From contig JAIFMR010000182.1 of assembly GCA_020048255.1 (NCBI GenBank), forward strand, positions 1 through 6,902: a stretch of 6,902 nucleotides of DNA. The letters are read 5' to 3'. The position numbers and the translations under genes were made by a program. This document shows positions 1-6,189 of the stretch, in pieces. Each line of letters starts with the position of its first letter. The stretch's first letter is position 1. The notes below the pieces were generated by a model that ran no database searches, was not told the origin of the DNA, and saw only the letters and a list, made by a program, of their open reading frames with translations. This DNA comes from Rhodoferax sp. GTDB taxonomy: Bacteria > Pseudomonadota > Gammaproteobacteria > Burkholderiales > Burkholderiaceae_C.

Positions 1-119
1 TCAACGAGTACCCGCTGGGACGATTGTGGCGCGATGCGAAGTTATATGAGATTGGTGCCGGGACATCGGAGATTCGCCGGATGTTGATTGGGCGAGAGTT
101 GTTCGCGGAGACCTGTTGA
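1..119 (+). CDS. liuA: Isovaleryl-CoA dehydrogenase-like acyl-CoA dehydrogenase, C-terminal end (5' truncated by window)
   Basis: Only the last 38 codons are present, read from base 3 to the TGA at 117-119; the start lies outside the window. The peptide begins NEYPLGRLWRDAKLYEIGAG and continues TSEIRRMLIGREL. This is the classic last helix of acyl-CoA dehydrogenases, in which the RDAKLYEIGAGTSE segment contributes to the FAD site and tetramer contacts. The exact wording, with N-E-Y-P-x-G-R ahead of RDAKLYEIGAGTSE, is what I know from isovaleryl-CoA dehydrogenases (LiuA in bacteria, IVD in mitochondria), which oxidise isovaleryl-CoA to 3-methylcrotonyl-CoA in leucine breakdown using FAD and electron-transfer flavoprotein. 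Substrate specificity cannot be proven from 38 residues, because the residues shaping the acyl pocket and the catalytic glutamate are missing. The family call is firm; the liuA symbol is an inference supported by the acyl-CoA genes downstream. Confidence 0.85.
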   Translation, partial: NEYPLGRLWRDAKLYEIGAGTSEIRRMLIGRELFAETC

Positions 120-133
120 TGATTGGAAATTCG

Positions 134-145
134 TTGACATTGACA
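134..145 (+). promoter_or_regulatory. Possible -35 region: tandem TTGACA hexamers upstream of the M3 peptidase
   Basis: Two perfect TTGACA hexamers lie back to back at 134-139 and 140-145, in the 73-bp gap between the dehydrogenase stop and the peptidase start. Each matches the sigma-70 -35 consensus. No convincing -10 box lies 16-18 bp downstream of either; bases 157-170 read roughly TCCCCACACTTGAA. This may therefore be a weak or activator-dependent promoter, or chance. The gap holds nothing else that I recognise. Confidence 0.25.
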
Positions 146-192
146 GCGCCATGCAATCCCCACACTTGAAACACTGAATCGAAAGAAGTCCC

Positions 193-2199
193 ATGAACCG
201 CGAACCCGTACCCGTCAACCCGCTGCTGCATGTCTGGAGCACCCCTTATGGCTTGCCGCCATTTGCAGACGTTAAAGCGGAACATTTTCTACCCGCGTTT
301 GAAGTTGCGCTGGCAGTTCATCTGCAGGAGCTCGAGACCATCGCCGCATGTGTTGAGTTGGCGAATTTTGAAAACACTTTGCTGGCGTTTGATGAAAGTG
401 GGCGTTTGCGCAGCCAGATTGAGCTGCTGTTCAACAATCTGACCTCCAGCGAAACATCACCGGAGTTGCAGGCCGTCGAGCGAGCGTTGGCGCCGCGTCT
501 GGCGGCACATGAGAACGCCATTTACATGAACGCGGCGCTGTTCTCACGCATAGATACAATCAGGTTGGTAGAGCGGGTGCATCTGGATTTTGTGCGCGCA
601 GGCGCACAACTGCCGCAGGCCTCACGCGCCCACTATGCGCAAGTAACCGAAGAGCTTGCCAGCCTGTATGCGGCATTTGGTCAGAACGTACTGGCCGATG
701 AGTCCAGCTTTGTCATGGAACTCAAAGGGGAGTCCGACCTCGCGGGTTTGCCAGGCTTTTTGCGGGCCTCGGCCGCGGCAGCAGCGCAGCAACGGGGCCT
801 GTCTGACGGCAGTTTTGCGTTGACGCTGTCACCCTCCATGGCGGAGCCATTTTTGACTTTCTCCAGTCGCCGTGATTTGCGCGAAACCCTCTGGCGTGCG
901 CGGGTGTCTCGCGGCGCCCACGCGGGTGCACACGACAACCGTCCGATTGCTGCACGCATCATGGTCTTGCGCCAGGAGCAGGCGGCCCTGCACGGCTACG
1001 CCAGCTATGCAGACTACGAACTGGTGGATCGGATGGCAGAAAACACCCACGCGGTGGTCGATTTGCTCACCAAAGCTTGGGAGCCCGCCAAAGCCAAGGC
1101 AGAGCAGGACCGTCTTGAGCTGGTCGCCATGGCCAGGCAATTGGGCGAACCTGTGGCACTGGAAGCCTGGGATTGGCGCTATTTGGCAGAAAAAGTGCGC
1201 CAGAAAAAGTACGATCTGAACGACGCGGAGGTCAAGCCTTACTTCGCATTGGACAACATGGTTCAGGCTATGTTTGACTGTGCTCAGCGCCTGTTTGGCA
1301 TCACGTTTGTCGAACAAATGGGTCACACGCTTTACCACCCGGACGCCCGTTTGTGGGAGGTGCGGGGTCGAGAGGGTGCCTTGATCGGCATCTTCATCGG
1401 GGACAACTTCGCCCGCGCTTCCAAACGCAGCGGCGCATGGATGAGCGTGTTTCGCAGTCAGTCCGGTCACAACGGCGGTACGTTGCCTATCGTTATCAAT
1501 AACAATAACTTTGCCAAAGCCAGCCCCACCTTGCTCAGTTTTGACGATGTGCGCACGCTGTTCCACGAGTTTGGTCACGGTTTGCACGGCCTGTTGTCGC
1601 AGGCGCGCTACGAGCGGCTGGCGGGCACCAGTGTGCTGCGGGATTATGTGGAACTGCCGTCCCAGATTTTTGAAAACTGGGCCGAGCAAGAAGAGGTGTT
1701 GCTGAAGCACGCACGTCACTGTGAAACCGGGGAGGTGATCCCGGCAGCTGTGCTGGCCAAACTGAAGTCGGCCAAATTGTTCAACCAGGCGTGGTTTACT
1801 GTGCAGTACGTTGGGCCTGCTTTGATCGACATGGCACTGCACGCGCTCCCCAATGGCACCTCGGTCGATCTGGATGCCTTTGAAGCGCAGCAGCGGGCTC
1901 GCATCGGCGTGCCGGATGACATTGGTTTGCGCCACCACTTGTCGCATTTCCAGCATTTGTTCACGGGGCCAGGCTATGCGGCGGGTTACTACGTCTACAT
2001 GTGGGCCGAAGTGCTGGAAGCCGATGGATTCGAAGCATTTGAAGAAGCTGGCAACGTCTTTGACACGGCGACCGCCGAGCGATTGCTAAGCCACGTCTAC
2101 AGTGCTGGCAATACGGTGGAACCCGCCGCCGGCTTTCGCGCGTTCCGCGGGCGCGACCCCCGCGTGGAGCCCATGCTGCGCAAGCGCGGTTTGATGTAA
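193..2199 (+). CDS. dcp: M3 family zinc metallopeptidase, peptidyl-dipeptidase (Dcp)-like
   Basis: This 668-residue protein is close to the length of E. coli Dcp (681) and oligopeptidase A (680). M3A enzymes are cytoplasmic zinc peptidases that trim short peptides; Dcp removes C-terminal dipeptides. The zinc motif is HEFGH at residues 458-462 (His458, catalytic Glu459, His462), and the third ligand Glu487 lies in RDYVELPSQ, at the same 29-residue distance as in thimet oligopeptidase. Near the C-terminus GPGYAAGYYVYMW (592-604) carries the tyrosines that line the active site in this family. WDW at 326-328 followed by KYDLNDAEVKPYF (339-351), the GTSVLRDYVELPSQI stretch and the ending MLRKRGLM resemble Dcp more than oligopeptidase A from memory. 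No signal peptide or membrane segment is visible. ATG193 follows an AAAGAAG ribosome site (182-188). Exact specificity is uncertain; oligopeptidase A (prlC) is the alternative. Confidence 0.9.
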   Translation: MNREPVPVNPLLHVWSTPYGLPPFADVKAEHFLPAFEVALAVHLQELETIAACVELANFENTLLAFDESGRLRSQIELLFNNLTSSETSPELQAVERALAPRLAAHENAIYMNAALFSRIDTIRLVERVHLDFVRAGAQLPQASRAHYAQVTEELASLYAAFGQNVLADESSFVMELKGESDLAGLPGFLRASAAAAAQQRGLSDGSFALTLSPSMAEPFLTFSSRRDLRETLWRARVSRGAHAGAHDNRPIAARIMVLRQEQAALHGYASYADYELVDRMAENTHAVVDLLTKAWEPAKAKAEQDRLELVAMARQLGEPVALEAWDWRYLAEKVRQKKYDLNDAEVKPYFALDNMVQAMFDCAQRLFGITFVEQMGHTLYHPDARLWEVRGREGALIGIFIGDNFARASKRSGAWMSVFRSQSGHNGGTLPIVINNNNFAKASPTLLSFDDVRTLFHEFGHGLHGLLSQARYERLAGTSVLRDYVELPSQIFENWAEQEEVLLKHARHCETGEVIPAAVLAKLKSAKLFNQAWFTVQYVGPALIDMALHALPNGTSVDLDAFEAQQRARIGVPDDIGLRHHLSHFQHLFTGPGYAAGYYVYMWAEVLEADGFEAFEEAGNVFDTATAERLLSHVYSAGNTVEPAAGFRAFRGRDPRVEPMLRKRGLM

Positions 2200-2212
2200 G
2201 AAGTGCCTCTGG

Positions 2213-2241
2213 CTGACATGGCAATAAAGGAGTTCTGAAAT
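2213..2241 (+). promoter_or_regulatory. Possible sigma-70 promoter for the carbonic anhydrase gene
   Basis: CTGACA (2213-2218, five of six -35 matches) and TGAAAT (2236-2241, four of six -10 matches) are separated by exactly 17 bp in the gap between the peptidase and carbonic anhydrase genes. Transcription would start near 2248 and leave a leader of about 60 bases. The match is only moderate, and read-through from the peptidase is equally possible because no terminator is visible between the two genes. Confidence 0.25.
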
Positions 2242-2297
2242 CAGCCAGCAAGATCACCCAGGCAAAATGGCCTTCAACCCAAAAAAGCGCAATCCAT

Positions 2298-2303
2298 AGG
2301 AAG
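2298..2303 (+). promoter_or_regulatory. Ribosome binding site of can
   Basis: AGGAAG lies 8 bases before the ATG at 2312. It is the best purine-rich site in this leader and supports that start, which also gives a protein collinear with E. coli Can from residue 1. Confidence 0.6.
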
Positions 2304-2311
2304 CCCCAGCC

Positions 2312-2962
2312 ATGACATCACTCCAACACTTGCTCGACAACAACCGTGTGTGGGCTGACCGCATGGAGCAACAACGCCCCGGGTTCTTCAGCCAGTTAGC
2401 GCACCAGCAGACGCCCAAATACCTTTGGATTGGTTGTTCTGACAGCCGGGTTCCAGCCAATGAGATCACCGGGCTGGACCCGGGCGAGGTCTTTGTGCAC
2501 CGCAATATTGCCAATGTGGTGGTGCATTCCGACCTGAACGCGCTGTCCGTGATTCAGTTTGCAGTGGACCACCTGAAAGTCGAACACATCATGGTGGTGG
2601 GTCACTACGGCTGCGGCGGTGTCCTGGCAGCGCTGCGCGGCACCCGCGTCGGGCTGGCAGACAACTGGCTGCGCCATGTGCATGATGTGAAGTTGCGGCA
2701 CCGCCGTCGGCTGGATCACTTGAGCCTGGCTGATCAAGAGGACACCTTGTGCGAGATGAATGTGATTGAGCAAGTCGGCAACGTGGCCCTGTCCAACGTG
2801 ATGCAAGACGCCTGGAGCCGTGGCCAGAAAGTCACCGTACATGGCTGGTGTTATGGCTTGAAAGATGGCTTGGTGAATGATCTGGGTGTCAGCATGCAGG
2901 GAAGTCATGAAGTTGTCAATGTTTTCAGAAATGCACTCAAACGCTATCCGCGCGGCACATAG
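2312..2962 (+). CDS. can: Beta-class carbonic anhydrase, Can type (type II, bicarbonate-regulated)
   Basis: The product is a 216-residue cytoplasmic zinc enzyme that interconverts CO2 and bicarbonate; E. coli Can has 220 residues. The zinc ligands fall at the same numbers as in E. coli Can: Cys42 and Asp44 in GCSDSRVPANE, His98 and Cys101 in GHYGCGGV. Asp44 and Arg46 form the usual gating pair. Trp39, Arg64 and Tyr181 are all present. In H. influenzae and E. coli type II enzymes these form the non-catalytic bicarbonate pocket that shuts the enzyme down at low pH, so the same allosteric behaviour is expected here. NNWLRHVHDVK, DTLCEMNVIEQVGN and KVTVHGWCYGLKDG follow in the usual order. The gene sits 112 bp after the peptidase and 71 bp before aceK on the same strand. 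In this metabolic setting its bicarbonate may feed biotin-dependent carboxylases; that link is inference. Confidence 0.97.
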   Translation: MTSLQHLLDNNRVWADRMEQQRPGFFSQLAHQQTPKYLWIGCSDSRVPANEITGLDPGEVFVHRNIANVVVHSDLNALSVIQFAVDHLKVEHIMVVGHYGCGGVLAALRGTRVGLADNWLRHVHDVKLRHRRRLDHLSLADQEDTLCEMNVIEQVGNVALSNVMQDAWSRGQKVTVHGWCYGLKDGLVNDLGVSMQGSHEVVNVFRNALKRYPRGT

Positions 2963-3020
2963 AGGTCCTGAGTCCAGGTGGCTTGGTGGCCCCTTGGCCC
3001 TACCGAGATCCTTCCTGGCT

Positions 3021-3026
3021 AGAAAG
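3021..3026 (+). promoter_or_regulatory. Ribosome binding site deciding the aceK start
   Basis: AGAAAG lies 7 bases before the ATG at 3034. The reading frame stays open upstream to a TTG at 2983, which would add 17 residues, but that TTG has only AGGTGG about two bases ahead of it. E. coli AceK also begins at the equivalent of Met3034, shortly before the helix leading to GF(N/D). The ATG is therefore preferred. Confidence 0.6.
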
Positions 3027-3033
3027 TAAACAC

Positions 3034-4884
3034 ATGTTTCCCACCCGACTTGACTCAACGGTCGCCTACGACATTGCCAAGGCCATGATGGATGGCTTCA
3101 ACCGGCATTACCAGTTGTTTCGGACGGAGTCCGCCCGTGCCAAGCATCGTTTTGAAACGGCAGACTGGGCCGGCCAGCAGCGTGCCCAGCGTGAGCGCAT
3201 TGAGTTTTATGACTTGCGGGTGCGTGAATGCTCGAATCGACTCGAACGTGAATTCAAGGCCGGCGAGCAGCCCATGGACATCTGGCAACAGGTCAAGCTG
3301 CATTACATTGGGCTGCTGGTGGACCACCATCAGCCAGAACTGGCCGAGACTTTTTTTAACTCTGTCACCACCAAGATATTGCATCGCAGCTATTTTCAGA
3401 ACGATTTCATCTTTGTGCGGCCCGCGGTAAGCACCGAATACATCGAAAACAGTGAGGCTGAGTCACGTCCTACTTACCGCGCCTACTACCCGGCCGCCAG
3501 CGGCATGCAGGATGTGCTGGTTCAGATGATCAGGGACTTCGACCTGCACCGCGAGTTTGAAGACTTGCCGCGCGATGCGGCGTTGATCATGGGAGTGATC
3601 CAGCCCTTGCTGGGCTCGGTCAAGCTGCATGCCAACTTTCAATTCCAGGTGCTTTCCAGCCTGTTTTATCGCAACAAGGGTGCTTACTTGGTGGGCAAGC
3701 TGATCAACGGTTTCCATGAGGTGCCGTTTGCCCTGCCCATCTTGTACACCCGGGAGGAAACCCGTCTGGCCATCGATGCGGTGCTGCATGGTGAAGACGA
3801 TCTGCACGTGTTGTTCAGTTTTGCCCGGGCGTATTTCATGGTCGACATGGAGATTCCCAGCGCCTATGTGCAGTTCTTGCGCAGCATGATGCCACGCAAG
3901 CCACGCAACGAGCTTTACAACGCGCTGGGGCTGGCCAAGCAGGGCAAGACCTTGTTTTACCGCGACTTCTTGTACCACCTGCGCCATTCCACCGACAAGT
4001 TTCGCATTGCACCAGGCATCAAAGGCATGGTCATGCTGGTGTTTGATCTGCCGAGTTTCCCCTATGTGTTCAAGGTCATCAAGGACTTTTATCCGCCGCC
4101 CAAGGAGACCAGCCGCGAGCAGATCAAGGGCAAGTACTTGCTGGTCAAGCAGCACGATCGGGTGGGGCGCATGGCCGACACGCTGGAGTACAGCGAGGTG
4201 GCGTTTCCCCGGATGCGTTTTGAAGACGAGCTGATTGCAGAGATTGAGAAATTTGCCCCCAGTCAATTGGAGATCAGTGACCGCGATGGCGACGGCCAGA
4301 TGGAGGTCATCCTCAAGCATTGCTATATTGAGCGGCGCATGATCCCGCTCAACATTTACCTGCAAGACGCCTTTGATGCAGGAGGTGCCGACCCTGCCAA
4401 CACCAGCGTGCCGGCAGTGCGCGCCCGTGAGCAACTGGAGCGCGGCGTGGTGGAGTACGGCAACGCCCTCAAAGACCTGATCGCAGCCAACATTTTTCCC
4501 GGCGACATGTTGTGGAAAAACTTTGGTATCACGCGCCACGGCAAGGTGGTGTTTTACGACTACGACGAGATCGAATACATCACCGACTGCATCTTTCGCA
4601 AGGTGCCCACACCGCGCTGCGAAGAGGACGAGATGTCTGGCGAGGTCTGGTACACCGTCGGCCCCAAGGACGTGTTTCCCGAAACCTTCGGGCCATTTTT
4701 GCTGGGCAACCCGATGGTCCGGGACATTTTCATGAAACACCACGCCAACTTGCTCGAGGCCTCGTTCTGGCAAAAAAACAAGGACCGAATTTTGGCCGGG
4801 CACATGTTTGATGTGTTTCCGTATGACCAAAGCAAACGCTTTCACCAAGCGCGCAAAGACTCGGAGTTGCCGGACTCGATTTGA
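3034..4884 (+). CDS. aceK: Isocitrate dehydrogenase kinase/phosphatase AceK
   Basis: AceK phosphorylates and dephosphorylates isocitrate dehydrogenase from one active site. This switches carbon between the Krebs cycle and the glyoxylate bypass during growth on acetate or fatty acids. The 616-residue product spans the whole family (E. coli 578). The N-terminal regulatory half includes RFETADW, AETFFNSV, LFYRNKGAYLVGKLI and FARAYFMVDMEIPSAYV. The kinase half has GMVMLVFDLPSFPYVFKVIKD with the ATP lysine at 347, KQHDRVGRMADT, YIERRMIPLNIYL, NIFPGDMLWKNFG with Asp491 and Asn496, and FYDYDE with Asp509 and Asp511. By my alignment from memory these match E. coli Lys336, Asp457, Asn462, Asp475 and Asp477, so both activities should be intact. 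An extra Ala/Pro/Gly-rich loop near 447-466 accounts for much of the added length. Unlike in enteric bacteria, aceB and aceA do not precede it; its neighbours are acyl-CoA genes and can. Confidence 0.97.
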   Translation: MFPTRLDSTVAYDIAKAMMDGFNRHYQLFRTESARAKHRFETADWAGQQRAQRERIEFYDLRVRECSNRLEREFKAGEQPMDIWQQVKLHYIGLLVDHHQPELAETFFNSVTTKILHRSYFQNDFIFVRPAVSTEYIENSEAESRPTYRAYYPAASGMQDVLVQMIRDFDLHREFEDLPRDAALIMGVIQPLLGSVKLHANFQFQVLSSLFYRNKGAYLVGKLINGFHEVPFALPILYTREETRLAIDAVLHGEDDLHVLFSFARAYFMVDMEIPSAYVQFLRSMMPRKPRNELYNALGLAKQGKTLFYRDFLYHLRHSTDKFRIAPGIKGMVMLVFDLPSFPYVFKVIKDFYPPPKETSREQIKGKYLLVKQHDRVGRMADTLEYSEVAFPRMRFEDELIAEIEKFAPSQLEISDRDGDGQMEVILKHCYIERRMIPLNIYLQDAFDAGGADPANTSVPAVRAREQLERGVVEYGNALKDLIAANIFPGDMLWKNFGITRHGKVVFYDYDEIEYITDCIFRKVPTPRCEEDEMSGEVWYTVGPKDVFPETFGPFLLGNPMVRDIFMKHHANLLEASFWQKNKDRILAGHMFDVFPYDQSKRFHQARKDSELPDSI

Positions 4885-4927
4885 AACAGGCTGCGGTTGG
4901 CAGGCGGGGTTGTTGTGGCAAGTGATA

Positions 4928-4949
4928 TTGACGTTAACGTAAACGTCAA
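4928..4949. promoter_or_regulatory. 22-bp palindromic operator, MerR-family/LiuR-like
   Basis: The left arm TTGACGTT (4928-4935) and right arm AACGTCAA (4942-4949) are perfect inverted copies flanking a central A-ACGT-A, so 20 of 22 positions are symmetric. The site lies 43 bp after the aceK stop and 40 bp before the thiolase ATG, and overlaps the -35 box of the promoter described separately. From memory, an ACGT-rich palindrome of this kind resembles sites of the MerR-family regulator LiuR, which controls branched-chain amino acid and acyl-CoA catabolism in proteobacteria. A TetR-family regulator (LiuQ, FadP or PsrA type) is the alternative. That it is an operator is likely; the identity of its regulator is inference. 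Confidence 0.7.
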
Positions 4950-4959
4950 CTCTTACAAT
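4928..4959 (+). promoter_or_regulatory. Sigma-70 promoter with 20-bp spacer for the thiolase/dehydrogenase operon
   Basis: TTGACG (4928-4933, five of six) and TACAAT (4954-4959, five of six) are separated by 20 bp rather than the usual 17. Start of transcription is expected near 4966-4967, which leaves a leader of about 24 bases. Over-long 19-20 bp spacers covering a palindrome are the hallmark of promoters controlled by MerR-family proteins, which twist the DNA to realign the two boxes. No better-spaced pair is visible in the gap. Confidence 0.55.
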
Positions 4960-4979
4960 CCGGGCTTCCAGTCATTTTC

Positions 4980-4984
4980 AGGAG
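4980..4984 (+). promoter_or_regulatory. Ribosome binding site of the thiolase gene
   Basis: AGGAG lies five bases before the ATG at 4990. It decides the start against an in-frame upstream extension (open from about 4897) that would translate the palindromic operator into a DVNVNVN peptide. Thiolases normally begin just before the IVIVSAARTP strand, as here. Confidence 0.8.
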
Positions 4985-4989
4985 CCTTT

Positions 4990-6171
4990 ATGTCAGAGCA
5001 GATCGTGATCGTGAGTGCCGCCCGTACACCCATGGGGAGTTTTCAGGGTGATTTCTCCACCTTGGCCGCGCATGACTTGGGCGGTGCTGCCATCCAGGCC
5101 GCGGTAGCGCGCGCCGGCATTTCCCCCAATGTGGTTGACGAAGTGTTGTTTGGCAATTGCCTGATGGCCGGCCAGGGCCAGGCTCCGGCGCGCCAGGCGG
5201 CTTTTAAAGGTGGCTTGCCGATCAGCGCGGGGGCGGTGACCCTGTCCAAAATGTGTGGCTCGGGCATGCGCGCGGCGATGTTTGGTCACGACATGTTGCT
5301 GGCCGGCAGTGTGGATGTGATTGTTGCCGGTGGCATGGAAAGCATGACCAACGCGCCGTATTTGCTTCCCAAGGCGCGCGGTGGTTACCGCATCGGCCAC
5401 GACCGTATTTTTGACCACATGATGCTCGATGGGCTCGAAGACGCGTACGAGCCGGGCCGTTCCATGGGCACCTTTGGCGAAGACTGCGCGGCCAAATACA
5501 GCTTCACGCGGGAGCAGCAAGACCACTTCGCCACCACCAGCGTGACCCGCGCCCAGGCCGCTACCGCTTCGGGTGCCTTTGCTGCAGAAATCACTCCGGT
5601 AACAGTCAAGGGGCGTGCCGGTGACAAGGTCATCAGCATCGACGAAGGTCCGGGCAAGGTCAAGCTCGACAAGATCACCTCGCTCAAACCCGCGTTTAAA
5701 AAAGACGGCACCATCACCGCTGCCAGCAGCTCCAGCATCAACGACGGCGCCGCCGCAGTGGTGATGATGCGTGCATCCACTGCCGCCAAACTCGGCTGCA
5801 AGCCGCTGGCGCGCTTGGTGGCGCACGCGGTGCACGCGCAAGAGCCCAACTGGTTTGCCACCGCCCCAGTGGGTTCGGTGCGCAAAGCGCTGGACAAAGC
5901 CGGTTGGAGCGTAGGCGATGTGGATTTGTGGGAAGTCAATGAGGCGTTTGCCGTGGTGCCAATGGCCCTGATGCATGACCTGAACCTGAGCCACACAATA
6001 GTCAACGTCAACGGTGGTGCCTGTGCGCTGGGGCATCCGATTGGTGCGTCGGGTGCGCGCATCATGGTCACCCTGATGTACGCCCTGCAAGCCCGGGGGC
6101 TGAAGAAAGGGGTTGCCACCTTGTGTATTGGCGGCGGTGAAGGAACGGCTGTGGCGATTGAAATGCTGTAA
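4990..6171 (+). CDS. Acetyl-CoA C-acetyltransferase (thiolase II family)
   Basis: The 393-residue product has the standard length of thiolases, which cleave 3-ketoacyl-CoA with CoA or condense two acetyl-CoA. The full catalytic set is visible: nucleophile Cys89 in SKMCGSGMRA, Asn317 in the NEAF motif (317-320), His349 in GGACALGHPIGASGAR and Cys379 in CIGGGEGTA. The N-terminal IVIVSAARTPMGSFQGDF strand-loop is typical. GGMESMTNAPYLL followed by MMLDGLEDAY resembles the mitochondrial T2 type (ACAT1) more than the poly-hydroxybutyrate biosynthetic PhaA, which has MSxAPH there. T2 enzymes also accept 2-methylacetoacetyl-CoA from isoleucine, so a degradative role on short-chain or branched substrates is plausible; this is inference from a few residues. 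It is transcribed from the palindrome-containing promoter and is followed after 18 bp by an acyl-CoA dehydrogenase, a likely operon. Confidence 0.95.
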   Translation: MSEQIVIVSAARTPMGSFQGDFSTLAAHDLGGAAIQAAVARAGISPNVVDEVLFGNCLMAGQGQAPARQAAFKGGLPISAGAVTLSKMCGSGMRAAMFGHDMLLAGSVDVIVAGGMESMTNAPYLLPKARGGYRIGHDRIFDHMMLDGLEDAYEPGRSMGTFGEDCAAKYSFTREQQDHFATTSVTRAQAATASGAFAAEITPVTVKGRAGDKVISIDEGPGKVKLDKITSLKPAFKKDGTITAASSSSINDGAAAVVMMRASTAAKLGCKPLARLVAHAVHAQEPNWFATAPVGSVRKALDKAGWSVGDVDLWEVNEAFAVVPMALMHDLNLSHTIVNVNGGACALGHPIGASGARIMVTLMYALQARGLKKGVATLCIGGGEGTAVAIEML

Positions 6172-6179
6172 TTTCAAAT

Positions 6180-6185
6180 AGGTGA
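6180..6185 (+). promoter_or_regulatory. Ribosome binding site of the downstream acyl-CoA dehydrogenase
   Basis: AGGTGA sits four bases before the ATG at 6190, in the 18-bp gap after the thiolase stop. The gap is too short for a separate promoter plus leader, which supports co-transcription with the thiolase. Confidence 0.6.
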
Positions 6186-6189
6186 ACTC

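Noticed and set aside
1493..1512. AAT/AAC codon run encoding four asparagines in the peptidase (VINNNNF)
   Set aside because: It is a short in-frame run ahead of the zinc motif in an intact protein. There is no sign of slippage or a variable repeat tract.
829..1956. Minus-strand open frame of 375 codons opposite the M3 peptidase gene
   Set aside because: It is fully contained in the peptidase gene, including the antisense of the HEFGH region, and shows no recognisable domain. It is a codon-bias shadow.
2218..2238. Six-codon leader-like frame (MAIKEF) in the gap before can
   Set aside because: It has no ribosome site of its own, no regulatory codon run and no attenuator-like hairpins.
2209..2248. 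Inverted repeat CTGGCTGA (2209-2216) / TCAGCCAG (2241-2248) after the peptidase stop as a terminator
   Set aside because: The stem is 8 bp with a 24-base loop and no following T-run, so it is not a convincing intrinsic terminator. It also overlaps the possible can promoter.
2235..2315. Small open frame (26 codons from CTG) ending in TGA overlapping the can ATG as ATGA
   Set aside because: The only possible start is a CTG two bases after GGAG. The peptide has no recognisable feature, so overlap with the can start is probably chance.
2963..3033. Search for a terminator or promoter in the can-aceK gap
   Set aside because: GGCC-containing stretches near 2987-2998 form no stable stem with a T-run, and no -35/-10 pair is convincing. 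can and aceK may be co-transcribed.
3463..4848. Long open frame (461 codons) on the minus strand opposite aceK
   Set aside because: It lies entirely within an unmistakable aceK gene. Its translation is rich in His, Gln, Val and Leu with no family motif, as expected when codons of a GC-rich gene are read in reverse.
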